Program-made: the position numbers and the translations under genes
Shown here: positions 12,701-23,149 of the stretch, piece after piece
Numbering within the stretch: the stretch's first letter is position 1
Layout of the letters: every line of letters begins with the position of its first letter
NCBI RefSeq assembly: GCF_021018805.1
Contig: NC_086283.1
Span: 60,661,803-60,725,802 of the forward strand
Source: Prinia subflava
Lineage: Eukaryota > Chordata > Aves > Passeriformes > Cisticolidae
Direction of reading: 5' to 3'
DNA: 64,000 nucleotides
The notes under the pieces: model-generated
The model's input: the letters and a program-made list of their open reading frames with translations, nothing else
What the model was told of the DNA's origin: nothing
Databases searched by the model: none

Positions 12701-15599
12701 TCAAGGGTCAGCAGCTGAGAGTGACTGATGGTGCCACTGAATTTGCTGACTAACATTTACTGAAAGAGTGCAAAAGAAAGTGGTGGTGGAGAGGCCAACT
12801 CACAGACTAGGGAAACAGATCTCTTGGAAGATAGCAAAATATCTCTTCAGAGGAGGTTGTGTTAGCTGTGGGATTTAATAGCATTCAATACTCAACAAGT
12901 AGAGACTGACAGGGAAAATATGACAGACTGAAGAGGCTTGCCTGCATTTGGTGAGAAAACACTGTCAGCTGGAAGTCTTCTTTAGAAAGAATTTCTGACC
13001 TCATAGTTGGTATCTGAAAGTCTAGTCAAGACCCATGTAAAGAGGAATGTCTAAAGTGATGCTTTGTGGGTTGGCTTGATAAAGTGAGTTGTCTGAAGAA
13101 CTTAAAATTGCAAATTTTAAAGACAAAGAATATTACTTTATGGTTTGTACCCTTGTGCCATGGCTAAGTGGGCTGACACAGCTGGGGCATTAATATCACA
13201 TTGCAGAGGGAAGCCCTAAACGTGATGCTGCTCATTAGCAATTAACCTTCCAGGAAGCACAACTCTGCTGAGATGAAACCTTTATAAACCAGGATCAAGG
13301 ATCTGACTGACTGCACTTCTCTGTTTTGGCTCATACAGCCAGAATCAAAGCATACACAGTACTCAGACCACAAAGGGAAGCTTAAATGAGAAGATCAGGT
13401 TCCACTTGCAAAGTCAGAGGTATTCGAGGTATTCAGACCTGGGCAGGTATCACAGAAAATCCTGGTAAGACCAATGCAGGAAGATGTATCATAGATTTTC
13501 CCTCTTGACTTTGAGATTGGGAAGGAATATGATTTTTGAGTGAGAAGAACGTATGTTTCTCTTCTTGTATGTTGGCCTCGTTTCAGCTCCCTGCCTTGCA
13601 CTGGGTGCCACATACAAGTACACTGCTCAGTGAGTTTGAAGGGTTGGGAGACAAAGGATACTCTGGGTGTGGTTCACCAGAAGGCAGCACTAGTGATGAC
13701 CCTGACATGCAAGGGCCATTGTCCTGTTGCATCGCTCCTCTCCTCCAACAGCAAGACTGCTCTTGACTTCATCGTTTTCTTTTTTGTCAATTTTAGGTAG
13801 ATCAGAGAGTCTTCAAAGATTTTCTGTCCGAGAAGCTGCCTCGCCTTATGGCTCATTTTGAACAGTATCGGATTGATGTCTCACTCATCACCTTCAACTG
13901 GTTTCTGGTGGCCTTTGTGGACAGCCTGGTCAGCGACATCCTCCTGCGAGTGTGGGATGCCTTCTTGTATGAGGGAACTAAGGTGAAACTCTCAGTCTAG
14001 GCCTTCTTCTCATCTTTACTACCTCTGTGGCATAGTGACAGGGTGATGCGCATACTCATCTGTCAAAGATACGTGAGGTTGAAGCTTGTCCTATCCTGCC
14101 TGTTTGGTATCCAAGCCCGTGTTCTCTAGGTATTTGCTGCTAGTAGGCTGACCTAGTCCCTGATTCTGTGCACTTGGTACTTTTTAGCAGGTAGTTGTGC
14201 TATAAAACATCTCTCTGATAGGCCATGGTGTCTCCTGCTCTGTGACACAACTGAGAGTATTACAGATAAAGGGAGCATAAGATAGGCAGTAACTGAAAAC
14301 ATGAGTCCTGCATTGTCCCTGTGCATAGGGAGAACTGGAGAACCCCCATGAAATCCCTGTGGGGTCCTTTTGCAGAGGTTGCAAATTAGCTAATGGGTGC
14401 AAACTAGCTAATCTTACTGTCTTGAGATTGACTCTGTACTCCTTTAGGCCTGCCCTGGTACAGACTATTGAGAGCAGGAGTAACACTAGATCTAGTCTGT
14501 GCTGCAATGTTTTGTGCCTGGCACCATCTTTTATGCCAGGATGGCCTGAGCCTTCATTTCCTTAAAACTTCATCCACTCAAATACCTTTCAACCCTCCAG
14601 GTCATTTTCCGCTACGCTCTTGCAATTTTTAAATACAACGAGGAGGAAATCCTAAGAATTCATGACAGTGTGGAGATCTACCAGTACCTACGCTTTTTCA
14701 CAAGGATGATCACGGACGGCAGGTAGGACTCTGAGTTGTAGACAAGCTTTCATTGTGTATTTGTACTTGCTTGTCTGCTAGGTCAGCTTAACAATAGTTG
14801 TGACTAAATAACAACAGTTTATTAAGAAAGACGCATATGCATTGATAGGTCTGTGAGACACAGATCAGTTTGTCTCCTTTTGACTTTCTCTTCATGGCAT
14901 TACTTAAAATCTTCTTGGCTTGGACAAAGGCATGCTACAGCAGAGCAAGCCATAAAGTCAGCCTCCTTGTAGCAGCTGGTACTTGTGCCATTGACTGCTG
15001 GGTTTCTCTCAGCTGTAGTTGGGGTGTTTGGGAACACAGCACAACCTGTGACCTTGAATGGCAACCTACCTAATTTGAAGATTAGATGAAGATTTCTGTC
15101 ATCAAAAGAGCTCAGCATCAGGAATATTCCTCCCTGACAGGCCATCAGAATTGGCACCTGATCTATTGTCTCCTAAATGGTGGCTGCACACTGGTACCTT
15201 AAAAGGTGGGATGGTATATGTGTATGTGAAGTACTGTGTGGGTTGGTGTTTGTGTGGAAAAGAATTCCTTTAAGACTATGCTGTTTGGTGACTTCTAAGC
15301 TCAGAGAGTTGAAGTCTAAGGCCCTACTCTTTAATACTCCAGAATATTCTTGGTGTATCTGTTACTATGTGTTACTGAGCTGTCCTTTCTGTCATAGGAA
15401 GCTGATGAACATTGCCTTCAATGACTTAAACCCCTTCCCCATGAAACTGCTGAGGAACCGTCGGTCGATGCACAGGGAAGAGCTGGAGGCAGAGCTGTGT
15501 GAACTTCAACAGATCAAGGCAGCCTATGTGAAAGAGAGAGCAGAGCACGGACCTCAGGACCTGAAGGAGGTTGTTAGTGAAGAGGAAGAAGAGAGCTAA
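626..15599 (+). CDS. TBC1D2: TBC1D2 (Armus) Rab GTPase-activating protein, 3' 11 coding exons (5' part outside window)
   Basis: Eleven exons joined by GT-AG introns give one open frame of 749 residues ending in TAA at 15597-15599: 626-767, 3004-3140, 3726-3910, 4986-5372, 6181-6291, 8983-9170, 10153-10623, 11757-11877, 13797-13982, 14601-14722, 15398-15599. All exon phases agree. The product follows human TBC1D2A from about residue 180 to the C-terminus: linker (VKTP, NISLKH), coiled coil (LVKLLHKALEAAQQEK, DKDRLELVRHKVRQIA), then a TBC domain. The human protein is about 930 residues, so roughly 180 N-terminal residues with the PH domain lie upstream. Known role of the family: Armus binds Rac1 through the coiled coil and inactivates Rab7, controlling E-cadherin turnover and late endosome/autophagosome traffic. 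Both catalytic fingers are present (IELDLPR and YCQ), so Rab-GAP activity is expected. No frameshift or premature stop was seen. It lies upstream of CORO2A on the same strand, as in human. Confidence 0.96.
1568..1737. repeat. Intronic direct repeat, copy A
   Basis: This block, starting GCAGCTTCATTTACAG and ending CAAAGTCA, aligns by eye to 2156-2345 in the same orientation. Shared landmarks are CACTGAGTCTTTTATAGA, TGTATGCATA and GGTTTTACACAAAC. Identity looks like roughly 75-80 percent with small indels. It is either an old local duplication or two insertions of one unnamed repeat. Confidence 0.75.
2156..2345. repeat. Intronic direct repeat, copy B
   Basis: Partner of 1568-1737, about 590 bp downstream and in the same orientation. 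It is about 20 bp longer because of small insertions. No coding potential is supported in either copy. Confidence 0.75.
3004..3140 (+). CDS. TBC1D2: TBC1D2 coding exon (variable acidic linker)
   Basis: The acceptor is CTTGTTTCAG (ends 3003) and the donor is GTGATT at 3141. In the frame carried from the previous exon it reads NTVYNICGSKQLWG and ends in an acidic stretch (ENVDEEQEAEVEAGCA). The opening matches human NTMHNIRGNKQ; the rest belongs to the poorly conserved linker. It is short and has no in-frame ATG, so it was assigned by splice phase. Confidence 0.85.
3141..4985. other. TBC1D2 introns 3141-3725 and 3911-4985
   Basis: Two introns flanking exon 3726-3910. I see no repeat family or RNA gene in either. 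Open frames on both strands here (for example 4337-4744) lack recognisable protein features. Confidence 0.75.
3726..3910 (+). CDS. TBC1D2: TBC1D2 coding exon (start of the coiled-coil region)
   Basis: The acceptor is CTCCCTTCAG (ends 3725) and the donor is GTGAGT at 3911. It continues the frame and ends in phase 0. The C-terminal part, KMSVLQQQILTLTEEVKSQK, matches human KVAALEQQVLMLTKELKSQK, where the Rac1-binding coiled coil begins. The frame stays open 51 codons into the following intron, which is not coding evidence. Confidence 0.9.
4986..5372 (+). CDS. TBC1D2: TBC1D2 coding exon (Rac1-binding coiled coil)
   Basis: This phase 0 exon of 129 codons lies between TTTCCAG (ends 4985) and a GTGTGT donor at 5373. 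It is rich in E, K, L and Q heptads: ELVKLLHKALEAAQQEKR, EDKDRLELVRHKVRQIADL, HVQLLMEKNHAKQEVI, QQEEIEHLK. It is nearly colinear with human residues of about 310-430, the segment reported to bind Rac1. The donor is weaker than its neighbours and the frame runs on for about 70 intronic codons. Confidence 0.95.
5373..6180. other. TBC1D2 intron
   Basis: An 808 bp intron with an A-rich tract near 5840-5870. Nothing else was recognised. Confidence 0.8.
6181..6291 (+). CDS. TBC1D2: TBC1D2 coding exon (coiled coil)
   Basis: A 37-codon phase 0 exon between TTCATGGCAG and GTAAGG. It reads DDIDAYKTQNQFLNSEIHQV and then LWTSVAENEKTLLMK, matching human DDMEAYRTQNCFLNSEIHQV and KVAEKEKALLTK. Confidence 0.95.
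6872..6876. repeat. Target-site duplication, left copy (GGTAT)
   Basis: GGTAT immediately before the TG terminus of the LTR, repeated exactly at 7961-7965. Confidence 0.75.
6877..7960 (-). mobile_element. Solo LTR of an endogenous retrovirus (ERVL-like), about 1.08 kb
   Basis: The block begins TGTTATGAATG and ends ACCACCACA on the plus strand, giving TG...CA termini. It is flanked by a perfect 5 bp target-site duplication GGTAT (6872-6876 and 7961-7965). No gag, pol or env coding sequence is present, so this is a solo LTR left by recombination. Read on the minus strand it starts TGTGGTGG and ends AACA, the end pattern of bird ERVL-type LTRs. Minus orientation is therefore favoured but not proven. 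It lies in a TBC1D2 intron, antisense to the gene. Confidence 0.75.
7961..7965. repeat. Target-site duplication, right copy (GGTAT)
   Basis: GGTAT immediately after the CA terminus of the LTR, identical to 6872-6876. Confidence 0.75.
8983..9170 (+). CDS. TBC1D2: TBC1D2 coding exon (second coiled coil, approach to the TBC domain)
   Basis: The acceptor TTTCCCCATCAG ends at 8982 and the donor is GTAAGA at 9171. It encodes CACLQARNCQMESKYLTVLR and LIQEALQWDVKEEAEEG, matching human CAYLQARNCQVESKYLAGLR and LVQEALQWEAGEA. It ends with two bases (AG) of a Ser codon completed by the next exon. Confidence 0.95.
9171..10152. other. TBC1D2 intron
   Basis: About 1 kb. I see nothing recognisable in it. 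Confidence 0.8.
10153..10623 (+). CDS. TBC1D2: TBC1D2 coding exon (N-terminal half of the TBC Rab-GAP domain, catalytic fingers)
   Basis: The longest exon (471 bp), from CCCTCCAG to GTGAGG. It begins SEYDEYGFMTVPDYEIEDWK, which is very close to human. The TBC fold starts at LIRSGVPVEHRQRVWRWMV. The arginine-finger motif IxxDxxR is IELDLPR, with Arg at 10499-10501. The glutamine-finger YxQ motif is YCQ, with Gln at 10610-10612, inside WHNPAIGYCQGLNR. By family knowledge these two residues together catalyse GTP hydrolysis on the Rab. Confidence 0.97.
10624..11756. other. TBC1D2 intron with a possible decayed CR1 piece
   Basis: Around 11060-11340 the sequence resembles a very diverged plus-strand CR1 3' region (listed separately). 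The remainder shows nothing recognisable. Confidence 0.7.
11060..11340 (+). mobile_element. Possible heavily decayed CR1 LINE fragment
   Basis: GTTCTGTCTGGAAAAGAGAA at about 11070 resembles the CR1 segment encoding LFSLEKRRLRG. About 50 bp later GGCTATAGGAAAGATG resembles the following CR1 text. The match is patchy, and chance resemblance cannot be excluded by eye. It contains an open frame of 96 codons with no known domain. Confidence 0.3.
11757..11877 (+). CDS. TBC1D2: TBC1D2 coding exon (TBC domain)
   Basis: A 121 bp exon between GTCCATCACAG and GTGAGC. Its first base completes the Arg codon of GLNR. It encodes LAAVALLVLEDEESAFWCLV, then YIVENLMPADYYSDTLITSQ, matching human LAAIALLVLEEEESAFWCLV and AIVETIMPADYY. 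Confidence 0.96.
11878..13796. other. TBC1D2 intron
   Basis: A 1.9 kb intron with no repeat, RNA gene or extra exon that I can support. Confidence 0.75.
13797..13982 (+). CDS. TBC1D2: TBC1D2 coding exon (TBC domain)
   Basis: A 62-codon phase 0 exon between TCAATTTTAG and GTGAAA. It contains VDQRVFKDFLSEKLPRLMAH, then FNWFLVAFVDSL and LLRVWDAFLYEGTK, the canonical TBC motif C-terminal to the catalytic pocket (human FNWFLVVFADSL, LLRVWDAFLYEGTK). Confidence 0.97.
13983..15397. other. TBC1D2 introns 13983-14600 and 14723-15397
   Basis: Two introns around exon 14601-14722. The first has a short near-tandem repeat around 14385-14412 (GCAAATTAGCTAATGG / GCAAACTAGCTAATC). Nothing else was recognised. 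Confidence 0.75.
14601..14722 (+). CDS. TBC1D2: TBC1D2 coding exon (end of the TBC domain)
   Basis: The acceptor is CAACCCTCCAG and the donor is GTAGGA. It encodes VIFRYALAIFKYNEEEILR, then EIYQYLRFFTRMITDG, matching human VVFRYALAIFKYNEKEILR and EIYQYLRFFTKTI. It ends with two bases of an Arg codon. Confidence 0.96.
15398..15599 (+). CDS. TBC1D2: TBC1D2 last coding exon with stop
   Basis: The acceptor CTTTCTGTCATAG ends at 15397. It encodes RKLMNIAFNDLNPFPMKLLR, a Glu/Leu-rich helix (REELEAELCELQQIKAAYVK when read from HREELEAE) and an acidic tail (EEEEES) before TAA at 15597-15599. The human end has the same layout (KLMNIAFNDMNPFRMKQLR followed by an acidic tail). Confidence 0.96.
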
Positions 15600-17830
15600 C
15601 AAAAAGAGAGCTTGTCATCACTTCTCTCCCATCTTGTAGAAGGTCATCAGTAGCAGCTGTCAGTAAGACATGGACCAGAGGGGGAATAGTGGTCACAGGA
15701 GTTCATCTGCCCCAGTAAGCAAGGCTGTAGTTATGAGATCATCTGGAGACCAAGTCAGACTTTTTAATAGATTGGAAGGTGTCAGAGGAGCTTTATCCTC
15801 TTCTGTTTTTCTCCCTATTTAGCCCACCCTGTCCTGTGCAGTTCAGGATTATAGCTGAGGGTGCAGAGGAAGAAGTATCAGTAGTGGTGTCATGACAGGA
15901 GCTGACATGGTGCAAAAGACCCAACCAAGCAGCACTTTTATACATTTTCTGATGGAGGCTTGAATGAGATCTTTGTCTACAAGTAAAATCTCCAGACATA
16001 ATGAACCAAGAACACTCCCTCATTGTTACCTAAAGCTTCTGCATAGGTCAGGAAAAAGCCTTCTCTTAGAGGGCATGTGTCTCAGTGTCTATCCTGCCAG
16101 GAGACTGTGTGTTTAAAACATTGTTACTGATCAAGATACTGTCTTCAGATGAGTGTTAGGCCTGTGGAGGTTCTGAAAGCTGGAGGACATCATCCCATGG
16201 GACTCAGGCTGGGACAAGGAAACAGATTGTGGAAGAGCAGAGTTGCTTCTCCAGCTTGGTTCCTGTAGGAAGTTCATGGGAGCACAAGGTGTGTCTCCTG
16301 CTTGGCTGGGAAATGTTGGGAGCTTTCTCTCCTCACTGTTTAGCTTTGAGGCCCTGGCATCACTCTATGCTGGTGAGTTTGCTCCACAGAGGAACTCTCA
16401 TCTCTGTATGAAACCAACCACAGCCTGCCTGCAGGCAGAGCCTAGTGTTATGTGGACTTCTACTGGGGATGACTAGATTTTCTGATAGCCTCACTCTCTG
16501 CCTCACAATTACAGTCCTCCTGTGTTGGGTTTTTACATTTATGTCCCTGTCTCTGACTCCCATTTATTATTGGAGAGATAAGGGCTTTTATTTAGGAGTT
16601 TATGATATTTAAGGTGTTTCATCCATGGCATACGGCTGGTAGTAAACCTGAAAACGCTGGGAACAAGGTCACAAAAGATGACTTGATATTCTTTAGAAAA
16701 AAACATTAATGTCCCCTGAATCAGGGAGCTGGCCTTCATGGGTCTAGCACACAGAGACACCCTATCTGCCTCTGGAAATGGGGTCAGATAACCTTTTGCC
16801 CTGCCTCCCAGGCTTGCCCATTCCCTGGGCCAGATACCCTGCCCGTGCAGCTCAGACCTCCACAAACCCAGGATGAGTCAAGTATTTAGATGAATACAAC
16901 TTCTTTTCCTTAACACAATGCCAGATCCTGCTGCCCACTTTCCTGCTGAGCGGTGCTTTACTCCATGTGTGCCTGCAGTGCTGGCACTGACAGTATGTAG
17001 CAGACCCTGCTATAAGGGGGGCTCTGCTCTATGTTTTTAGACTGACCTTGAACCTAAGTGGATTATGCCTTCTTTAAACATCTTGTGGTTGATAACTCAA
17101 CCCTTCTAGTTGTCAGTGCTTGCAGAGGAAGGAAAGGGAGGCATTTATAGCCTACAGTGTTCTCAGCCCCATGGGCTGTAGCCAGGATGACAGACTCTAG
17201 GGGGAACAGTGCCCATTCACCTGAGACAATGGTCTGCTTCACTGAACAAGTCAGCCAGTTTGAATGAATTACAGAAGAATGAGATGAGAGAGACCTGTGG
17301 AGGCCAACCACACAGCAGAGAAGTAACCAAAATGGAACTGAAGTTTCGGGAAGAGTGGATAGATCCCCTGAATGTCACCAAGAGCTGCACACATTGGAAG
17401 TGTGGGATGAGAAGAAAATGTTACTGGAAGCCTACTGTAATATCTCAAAAAAAAATGAACTCATTTTCAAACTATGCCACCTAGATAGGGAAGTCTAAAA
17501 GGCAGAAGGTTTTTCTTCACAGATGATATTGCTAATCTAATTTATTTATATTCTTATGTTCATGGATGCACATAGTTTTGCTGTTATTACAGATACTATC
17601 TTCTAAATCAAGACCATGAAAATTAGAAGTTTACTTACAATTTTATTTCCTAGAGCTTTTGCAACAGCTTAAAAATCTTTCCTCCTGACTTGCCCTTATT
17701 AATAAAGGCATTTGAAACATACACTATTAGACTAAACCACAGCCTGACATATGTCTACATCTACATATGTCTACAGAGTATAATAAATATTGGTCTATGT
17801 GATAAATAAACTCTTCTGAAGTAGACATAA
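15600..17830 (+). other. TBC1D2: TBC1D2 3' UTR and downstream flank
   Basis: No further splicing or coding is seen after the stop. The transcript end is not determined. A weak signal AGTAAA is at 15982-15987. Canonical AATAAA hexamers cluster at 17701-17706, 17782-17787 and 17805-17810, so the 3' UTR could be about 0.4 kb or about 2.2 kb long. Confidence 0.55.
17701..17810 (+). terminator. Cluster of AATAAA polyadenylation signals, candidate TBC1D2 3' end
   Basis: Three AATAAA hexamers (17701, 17782, 17805) lie in an AT-rich stretch about 2.1 kb after the stop codon. A cluster like this is compatible with a distal poly(A) site. AT-rich DNA also yields the hexamer by chance. Confidence 0.4.
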
Positions 17831-20800
17831 GGATCAAGGTATTGACCCTGATGGGGAATTCTGAAAATAATTTTTAATTGAAATTGAAAGGGAAGGACAT
17901 GTGAAGGTTGTTATAAGTTTCTTTTTGTTTGTGTCTTTCTTAGCTCTTGGTTTTGGTCCACATATATTTGCTGAGGACCATTTCCTTTGGTCCTATTGAT
18001 AACCAATCACATGTGGCCATTCTTTATTAAACTGTAGTGGATGCAGGAATATCTGCAAGGCCTATACAGACCTGCACCTTGGGGCCAAGATCACGTCCTC
18101 ATGGGCCCTCATCTGCTTTCCTTCTGCTTCACAAACTGCAGTGGCACCGAAATGTGCTGAACTCAGGTCACAAAATGGCAGCTGGGCCAGATGCAAATCC
18201 CTCAGGCCCCTGCAAGACCTGCAGTGACTATCAGTCAGTACCTTGGGTGTTTTGAACCTCTTGATTACCTCTGTCTGAAGTGCTCAAGAGTGATTTGTGC
18301 TGCCACTGCCAACTGTTGTGGCTGGGAATCAGTTTGACCTGGTTATAGAGCCCAGCAGCTCCTTCTGCGTATGCTCTCTACCCAGAGCCAGCTTTTGCTG
18401 TGCTTTGCTGTATGCATAACATTACTTGTGAAATTAAGCTTTCTGTCTCTACATTAACCTAAATCTTGGGATACCAGCTCCAACCCTAAAAAGGGTGGTT
18501 TTGATTTCCATACCCACCCTCCTCCCTATGGTGTGCCAGTAACTTGTAGTTCAGTTTGTTGCAGGATCTTGTGGCCATCAAAAGTTCATAGGGTTTGAGA
18601 GGGTATATTGGTGGAGTGGTGCCAAACACAAATAAAGCCACTGCTGGCTCAGTAAGCCCCTGAGCTGCCAACAAGGAGAGGCCGTGAAGCTTCCCTTTTT
18701 TACCCATTTTTGGCCTGCGTGGTGTTGGGTTTCCAGGGTCCGTACCTCCCTATGCTTTAGCTAAGCCCAGTATTCTGGCATGCTGCTGTGGCAAGAGGCA
18801 CTACTAGCAAGGTTGGTTCTGGGTTAATGTTTAGTCTAAGTTTGAGCTTCTCATCCAGGTTGAAGGTGAGAGCTAAGGGGCAAGGCATTTTCCGTGGGTG
18901 GATGACAACAACACCCTGTAGCAGGAGCTATACCGCAGTGCTGAGTTTCTCTTCCAGTCTGCAGGCAATCTCCTGCCACCATCACAGACACAAGGTCTGG
19001 GCCTTGCTCTCTTCCCATTTAAGAGCCCACATGTCGTCTGATAAAATGCTGAGACTTCTCCAGCCGTCTCCCAGTGCTAAGGGCTCCTTAATAAACCATC
19101 AGCTCTGTTTGGTCTAGGGACATGCCAAGTGCAAGAAGGCAAACCACTTTCCCATGACCAAGCCACAGTGCTGGAGCTGATACAATATAATACCATCTGA
19201 GATAATTTAACCCCTTTCCTAGAGTTCAGTGAGAGGCTGTGGCCTGCACAGAAATGTTAAGTGATGAGATTATCTGCCTGCTTTCTGTTCAACCTCGGGA
19301 GCTCTCCAGAGGGGAAACCAGCACACCATGTTAGTCAGTGGAAGAGAAGGTATCCCTAGCTGTGACACATTCGGGGTGAAAGGTCCCCTGCTCTGCTGCA
19401 GCCAGATGTTTGCTTTGGTCACATGGTCCACTGCCTTTGAGACAAAGTCCCTATTTCTCCTTGTTATTAAATGACAGCTTCCTGTGAAGTGCAAAGTCTG
19501 CCTTTGAGACTCCAGCTGTTGGATCAGTATCTGCTCTGGTTTTGAGCTTAATTTTCATGACACAGAACCTCTGGCACATTCTGGGGTCAAGCTGTTGGAA
19601 GCTTGGAGACTTGAAACAATATCCGATGCAAGTAGAATTAAATTTCAAGCCCTCTTGTAATACCAAAATCGGCCAGATAAAAACTTTCTAACACAGTTTT
19701 GAGTATTAGAAAGCAGCATTTTTATTGCAGTGTGCTGATCACTTGCAGAATCCTTCCTCTGAGTGCCTGGAGCATTGGGTAAATGCTCAAAACTGTGAGT
19801 TTTTATCATACACACTGATGATATACATACTCATTGGCTATCCTTGCTTACTTGATGTATGTATATTAGTTCATTTTACATAGTCACACCCTCTTTTTGG
19901 AAGTCCTTATATGGTTCTTTGGGGTTTGTCTTCAATGTCCAGTGTCCTTTATAGGTGCCTGTTCCTCAACCCCAATTCTGAGTAAGTGCAGTATCGTTGC
20001 TTTGCATAACTTCTGCTTTGTCAGCTTTGCAAAGCTAAGCTGGCATCCTGTTGTGTTTTGCATGACTTGTTTTGTATACTTCTCCAAAACTACATTCTTC
20101 CCTTTATTTGATAAGAGTAAAATGTTGTTCTGTTCTATTGTCCTTATCATTTAGGAAAAAGAAGTACTCAGCCCAACATCACAATGCCATGCTGAAAATA
20201 ATGCCTATATTTTTTTCTTTTACAGTGTCATTTTGTTAGCAGAAAAGTATTGTCTATGGGTAGCATTTTGCAGGGAGGGACAGTTCCAAAGCAAAATTAA
20301 AACCAATTGATGTTTGTTGCTGCATCTTCCAGTAACATTTTTCAACATCATAAAAGCCCTTGCACAATGATGGGAAATGCCAATGCCACAAACTTTGAAA
20401 AGGCTTCCAGTTTTACACTACTATTGCAATGGTGCTTTAAATCAGTCCCAAAGATGGTGGGTATTGTGCCCTCCATGCCACCCACCCCCCTACATGTGGC
20501 ACCGTTAGTGATAGTGAACTGCATGGGGCTGGAAATAATTACAGTAGGAAAAATGGGTACCAGTGAAGTTTTTGTTAAAGATGAAGCTAATTGGTCATAA
20601 CTAATTAGCATTTTCCTCCACGTGTCTCTATCCAGAACTGCCAGAGACATGTCAGGCCCCTTGTCCTCTGCAGACAGAGATAAAGCAGAGTTCAGTGCTT
20701 GCTGCAGCATCGCCCCTTCAGTGCAGATGTACTGGGCTGTGTGCTGGTGTAATTTAGCCTTGAATTAAATATACCTGAGGATATCATGTCTACAAACCAG

Positions 20801-23149
20801 TCATGCCTTTCCTAGGGTTGCAAGGTATATCACCATGCAGAAAGCTGGTTTCCTTCTGTTTCTTCTCATCCACTTCTGCAAACACTCCATGTCAGTCAGG
20901 ACCCTGGACCTCCCAGGGAGCTGTGCCCAGCTGGGTGAGGTGCTTCATCATTGCTGCACAGACACCATGAATATTATCATGCTGATAAAGCTTCTGCAGT
21001 GCAGACCAGCCAAAACAGGTGCCAGCTCTGCTCTTCTACTGGCTTGCCACAGGCTGAGATGCTGCAATGATGGTTTCTGGCTAACAATGGTGTTGTTCTG
21101 TTGCACTGCTGTCAGGCTCCCCTTCATAACCAACTCTGCTGGAGTGGAAGCTTTCTCCATTCCCATTTGCTTGGGCCAGAAAGAGATGGTTGGGATGCTG
21201 GCCTGCCTCTTGGCCTGATTTCTGGCACTTAATGGTGTGGGATATCAGAGAGTTACAGAACATGCTGCTCCAACTTCTGCTGCTGAGTCTTAACAGAAAG
21301 CACCAACATGTTGGCTACTGGGGGCTCTTTACACAGCAGAAGTGTAGTGTGGGAGTGCTCTTTCCCACAAGCCATTTCTGTGGACACAGGCTGTGAGCGG
21401 TGGTTGTTCTGCCAGGCTCTTGCTGCTGGATGACCAGTTGAAATATTTCAGGGAAGAAGACAGAGAGGAGCATTCATTCCAATCATCAAGGACACCCTAG
21501 TCCCAGCCACCCAGTTTAAGACTTCAAAGGGGACTGGGGACCAAAACCATTCATTTTGTCAGCACCTAAAACAGCTCTCAGGAATGACACTTGTACATGA
21601 GTAGCACAGCCAGATGCCTGCAGTGGACAGGGCTGTAAGTAGAACTCTTTCCCCCCAGTAACCCTAAACAAAGAAATTAATCTCCCTGTCAATCCTGAAT
21701 GCAATCTTCTACAGCTTAATCAGGGCTGGAGCACAACGTGTGTTAAAGGAAGCACTGGAAATCATCTGTGCGTCAATACCTGACCAATCTTGTACTTCTC
21801 CATAGGGAACATGTGAGCACACACTGCAAGAAGCCTGAGGGGTACCAGAAGTCATCTCAATTCCTGTAGGTAGGGCAGGCCCAGGACAGCTGCTGCACTA
21901 GCGTCCACAATTTGCGCCCACAGGAATTCCGTCCATCTGCTCCATCTGTGAACATTGCTTCTCAGCAGTTGTCTGGTGGTGTACCTGCTGAAGTGCCTCA
22001 GTTTCCTGGGATGTCCTGGGCTAGCACCTGGTAGCAAAGGATGAAGATCACTCTTAGAGGTTGCTGGTTGGTTCTGAAATTCTGCTCAACACCCTTGAAG
22101 AATTCAGTGAATCTGGTCTTTTTACAGGCATCGTTTTTCTTCTCCAAAAGGAATTGAGGTGTCCTGACAGGTGTGCTGATGACACCACACGTGCAGTCTC
22201 CTCTTTTACTAGACTTGGGATCTGTAGTGAGGCAGTGGTTAATGTGTTGGTTGTGATCTGCCCTTGATGGAATTACCTTTCGGCTAAGGATACACTTCCT
22301 GCCTCTCTCTCGTGGCATTGTCAGCAGTTCTTACTCTTCCAGTGATTTCAGTTCTTGCTATGTTGCCTGTTGTTGCTTTGGTTGAGAGTGTTTGAGACAT
22401 TTTTTGGAAGGGTTTATGGGGCCTCTACCTCTTCTGTCCTTGCCTATGTCTGCTAAGGTTGATACACAGCTTCTTGATAAATAGTACTTGGCCTTGAGGA
22501 GTTGGTAATTGGTAACCGCATCCAAGCTATCATTTAGTCATGTTTTTCTGTTTGGTCCCTTACACTCATCCTGCAGCAGCCCACTTGTGAAGGACACTGA
22601 GTCTCAAAGTCAGAGCTGCTAGCTCAGTCAGAGCTGCCTCTGCTACCCAGTGAGTGATGGGACTAAAGTATGTAGATGATCTAGCTGTCTCAGACTCTGA
22701 CTAATCAGACAGGACCAAAGTGGCGTTAGCTGAGGAGGTGACCCGGCCAAAGAAACCTCCTCTGCTATTTCATCTTGGGTGCTGCTGTCTACTTACCCAG
22801 TTCCCCATTCAGGGCACCGAGGAGGCTTGTAGTGCTGCCAAGGTACCAGCTGACCCCAAAGTCTGAATGTGAGCTCTGTGAGAAGCTTTCTAAAGCCATA
22901 TGCCACTAGTAAAGGGCCTGCAGCTTTGGGCCAGTGTCTCTCCATCTGACAGGGATTGCCAGAGGCTGCCAACTGAGACTGGCACATTAAAACATGTTGC
23001 AGGGGTGCGTGCAGTGCTCAGGATGAGCGGTACCTGGTGGTCACACTGAGGATATGGCACAGTGCGCCTGTCTCCTCAGAAGCTCTCTGAGCTAATGCAA
23101 GGCCTGTGGTACTCTCTCTGCAAGTGACGGCAAAATCCTGACGCTGTCA
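17831..23149. other. Intergenic region between TBC1D2 and CORO2A
   Basis: I find no protein with recognisable features on either strand, no rRNA or tRNA, and no clear mobile element. A short inverted homeodomain-like TAAT pair at 20586-20609 is listed separately. CpGs become more frequent from about 22.7 kb towards the island. Confidence 0.65.
20586..20609. promoter_or_regulatory. Inverted TAAT pair (possible homeodomain site)
   Basis: GCTAATT (20586-20592) and its reverse complement AATTAGC (20603-20609) are separated by 10 bp. Each arm contains the TAAT core bound by many homeodomain proteins. Function is unproven; such arms occur by chance in AT-rich DNA. Confidence 0.25.

Noticed and set aside
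17940..18480. Possible LTR (CCAATCACATGTGG and a terminal-looking TTAAGCTTTCTGTCTC)
   Set aside because: No defined ends or duplication; too weak to call without a repeat library.
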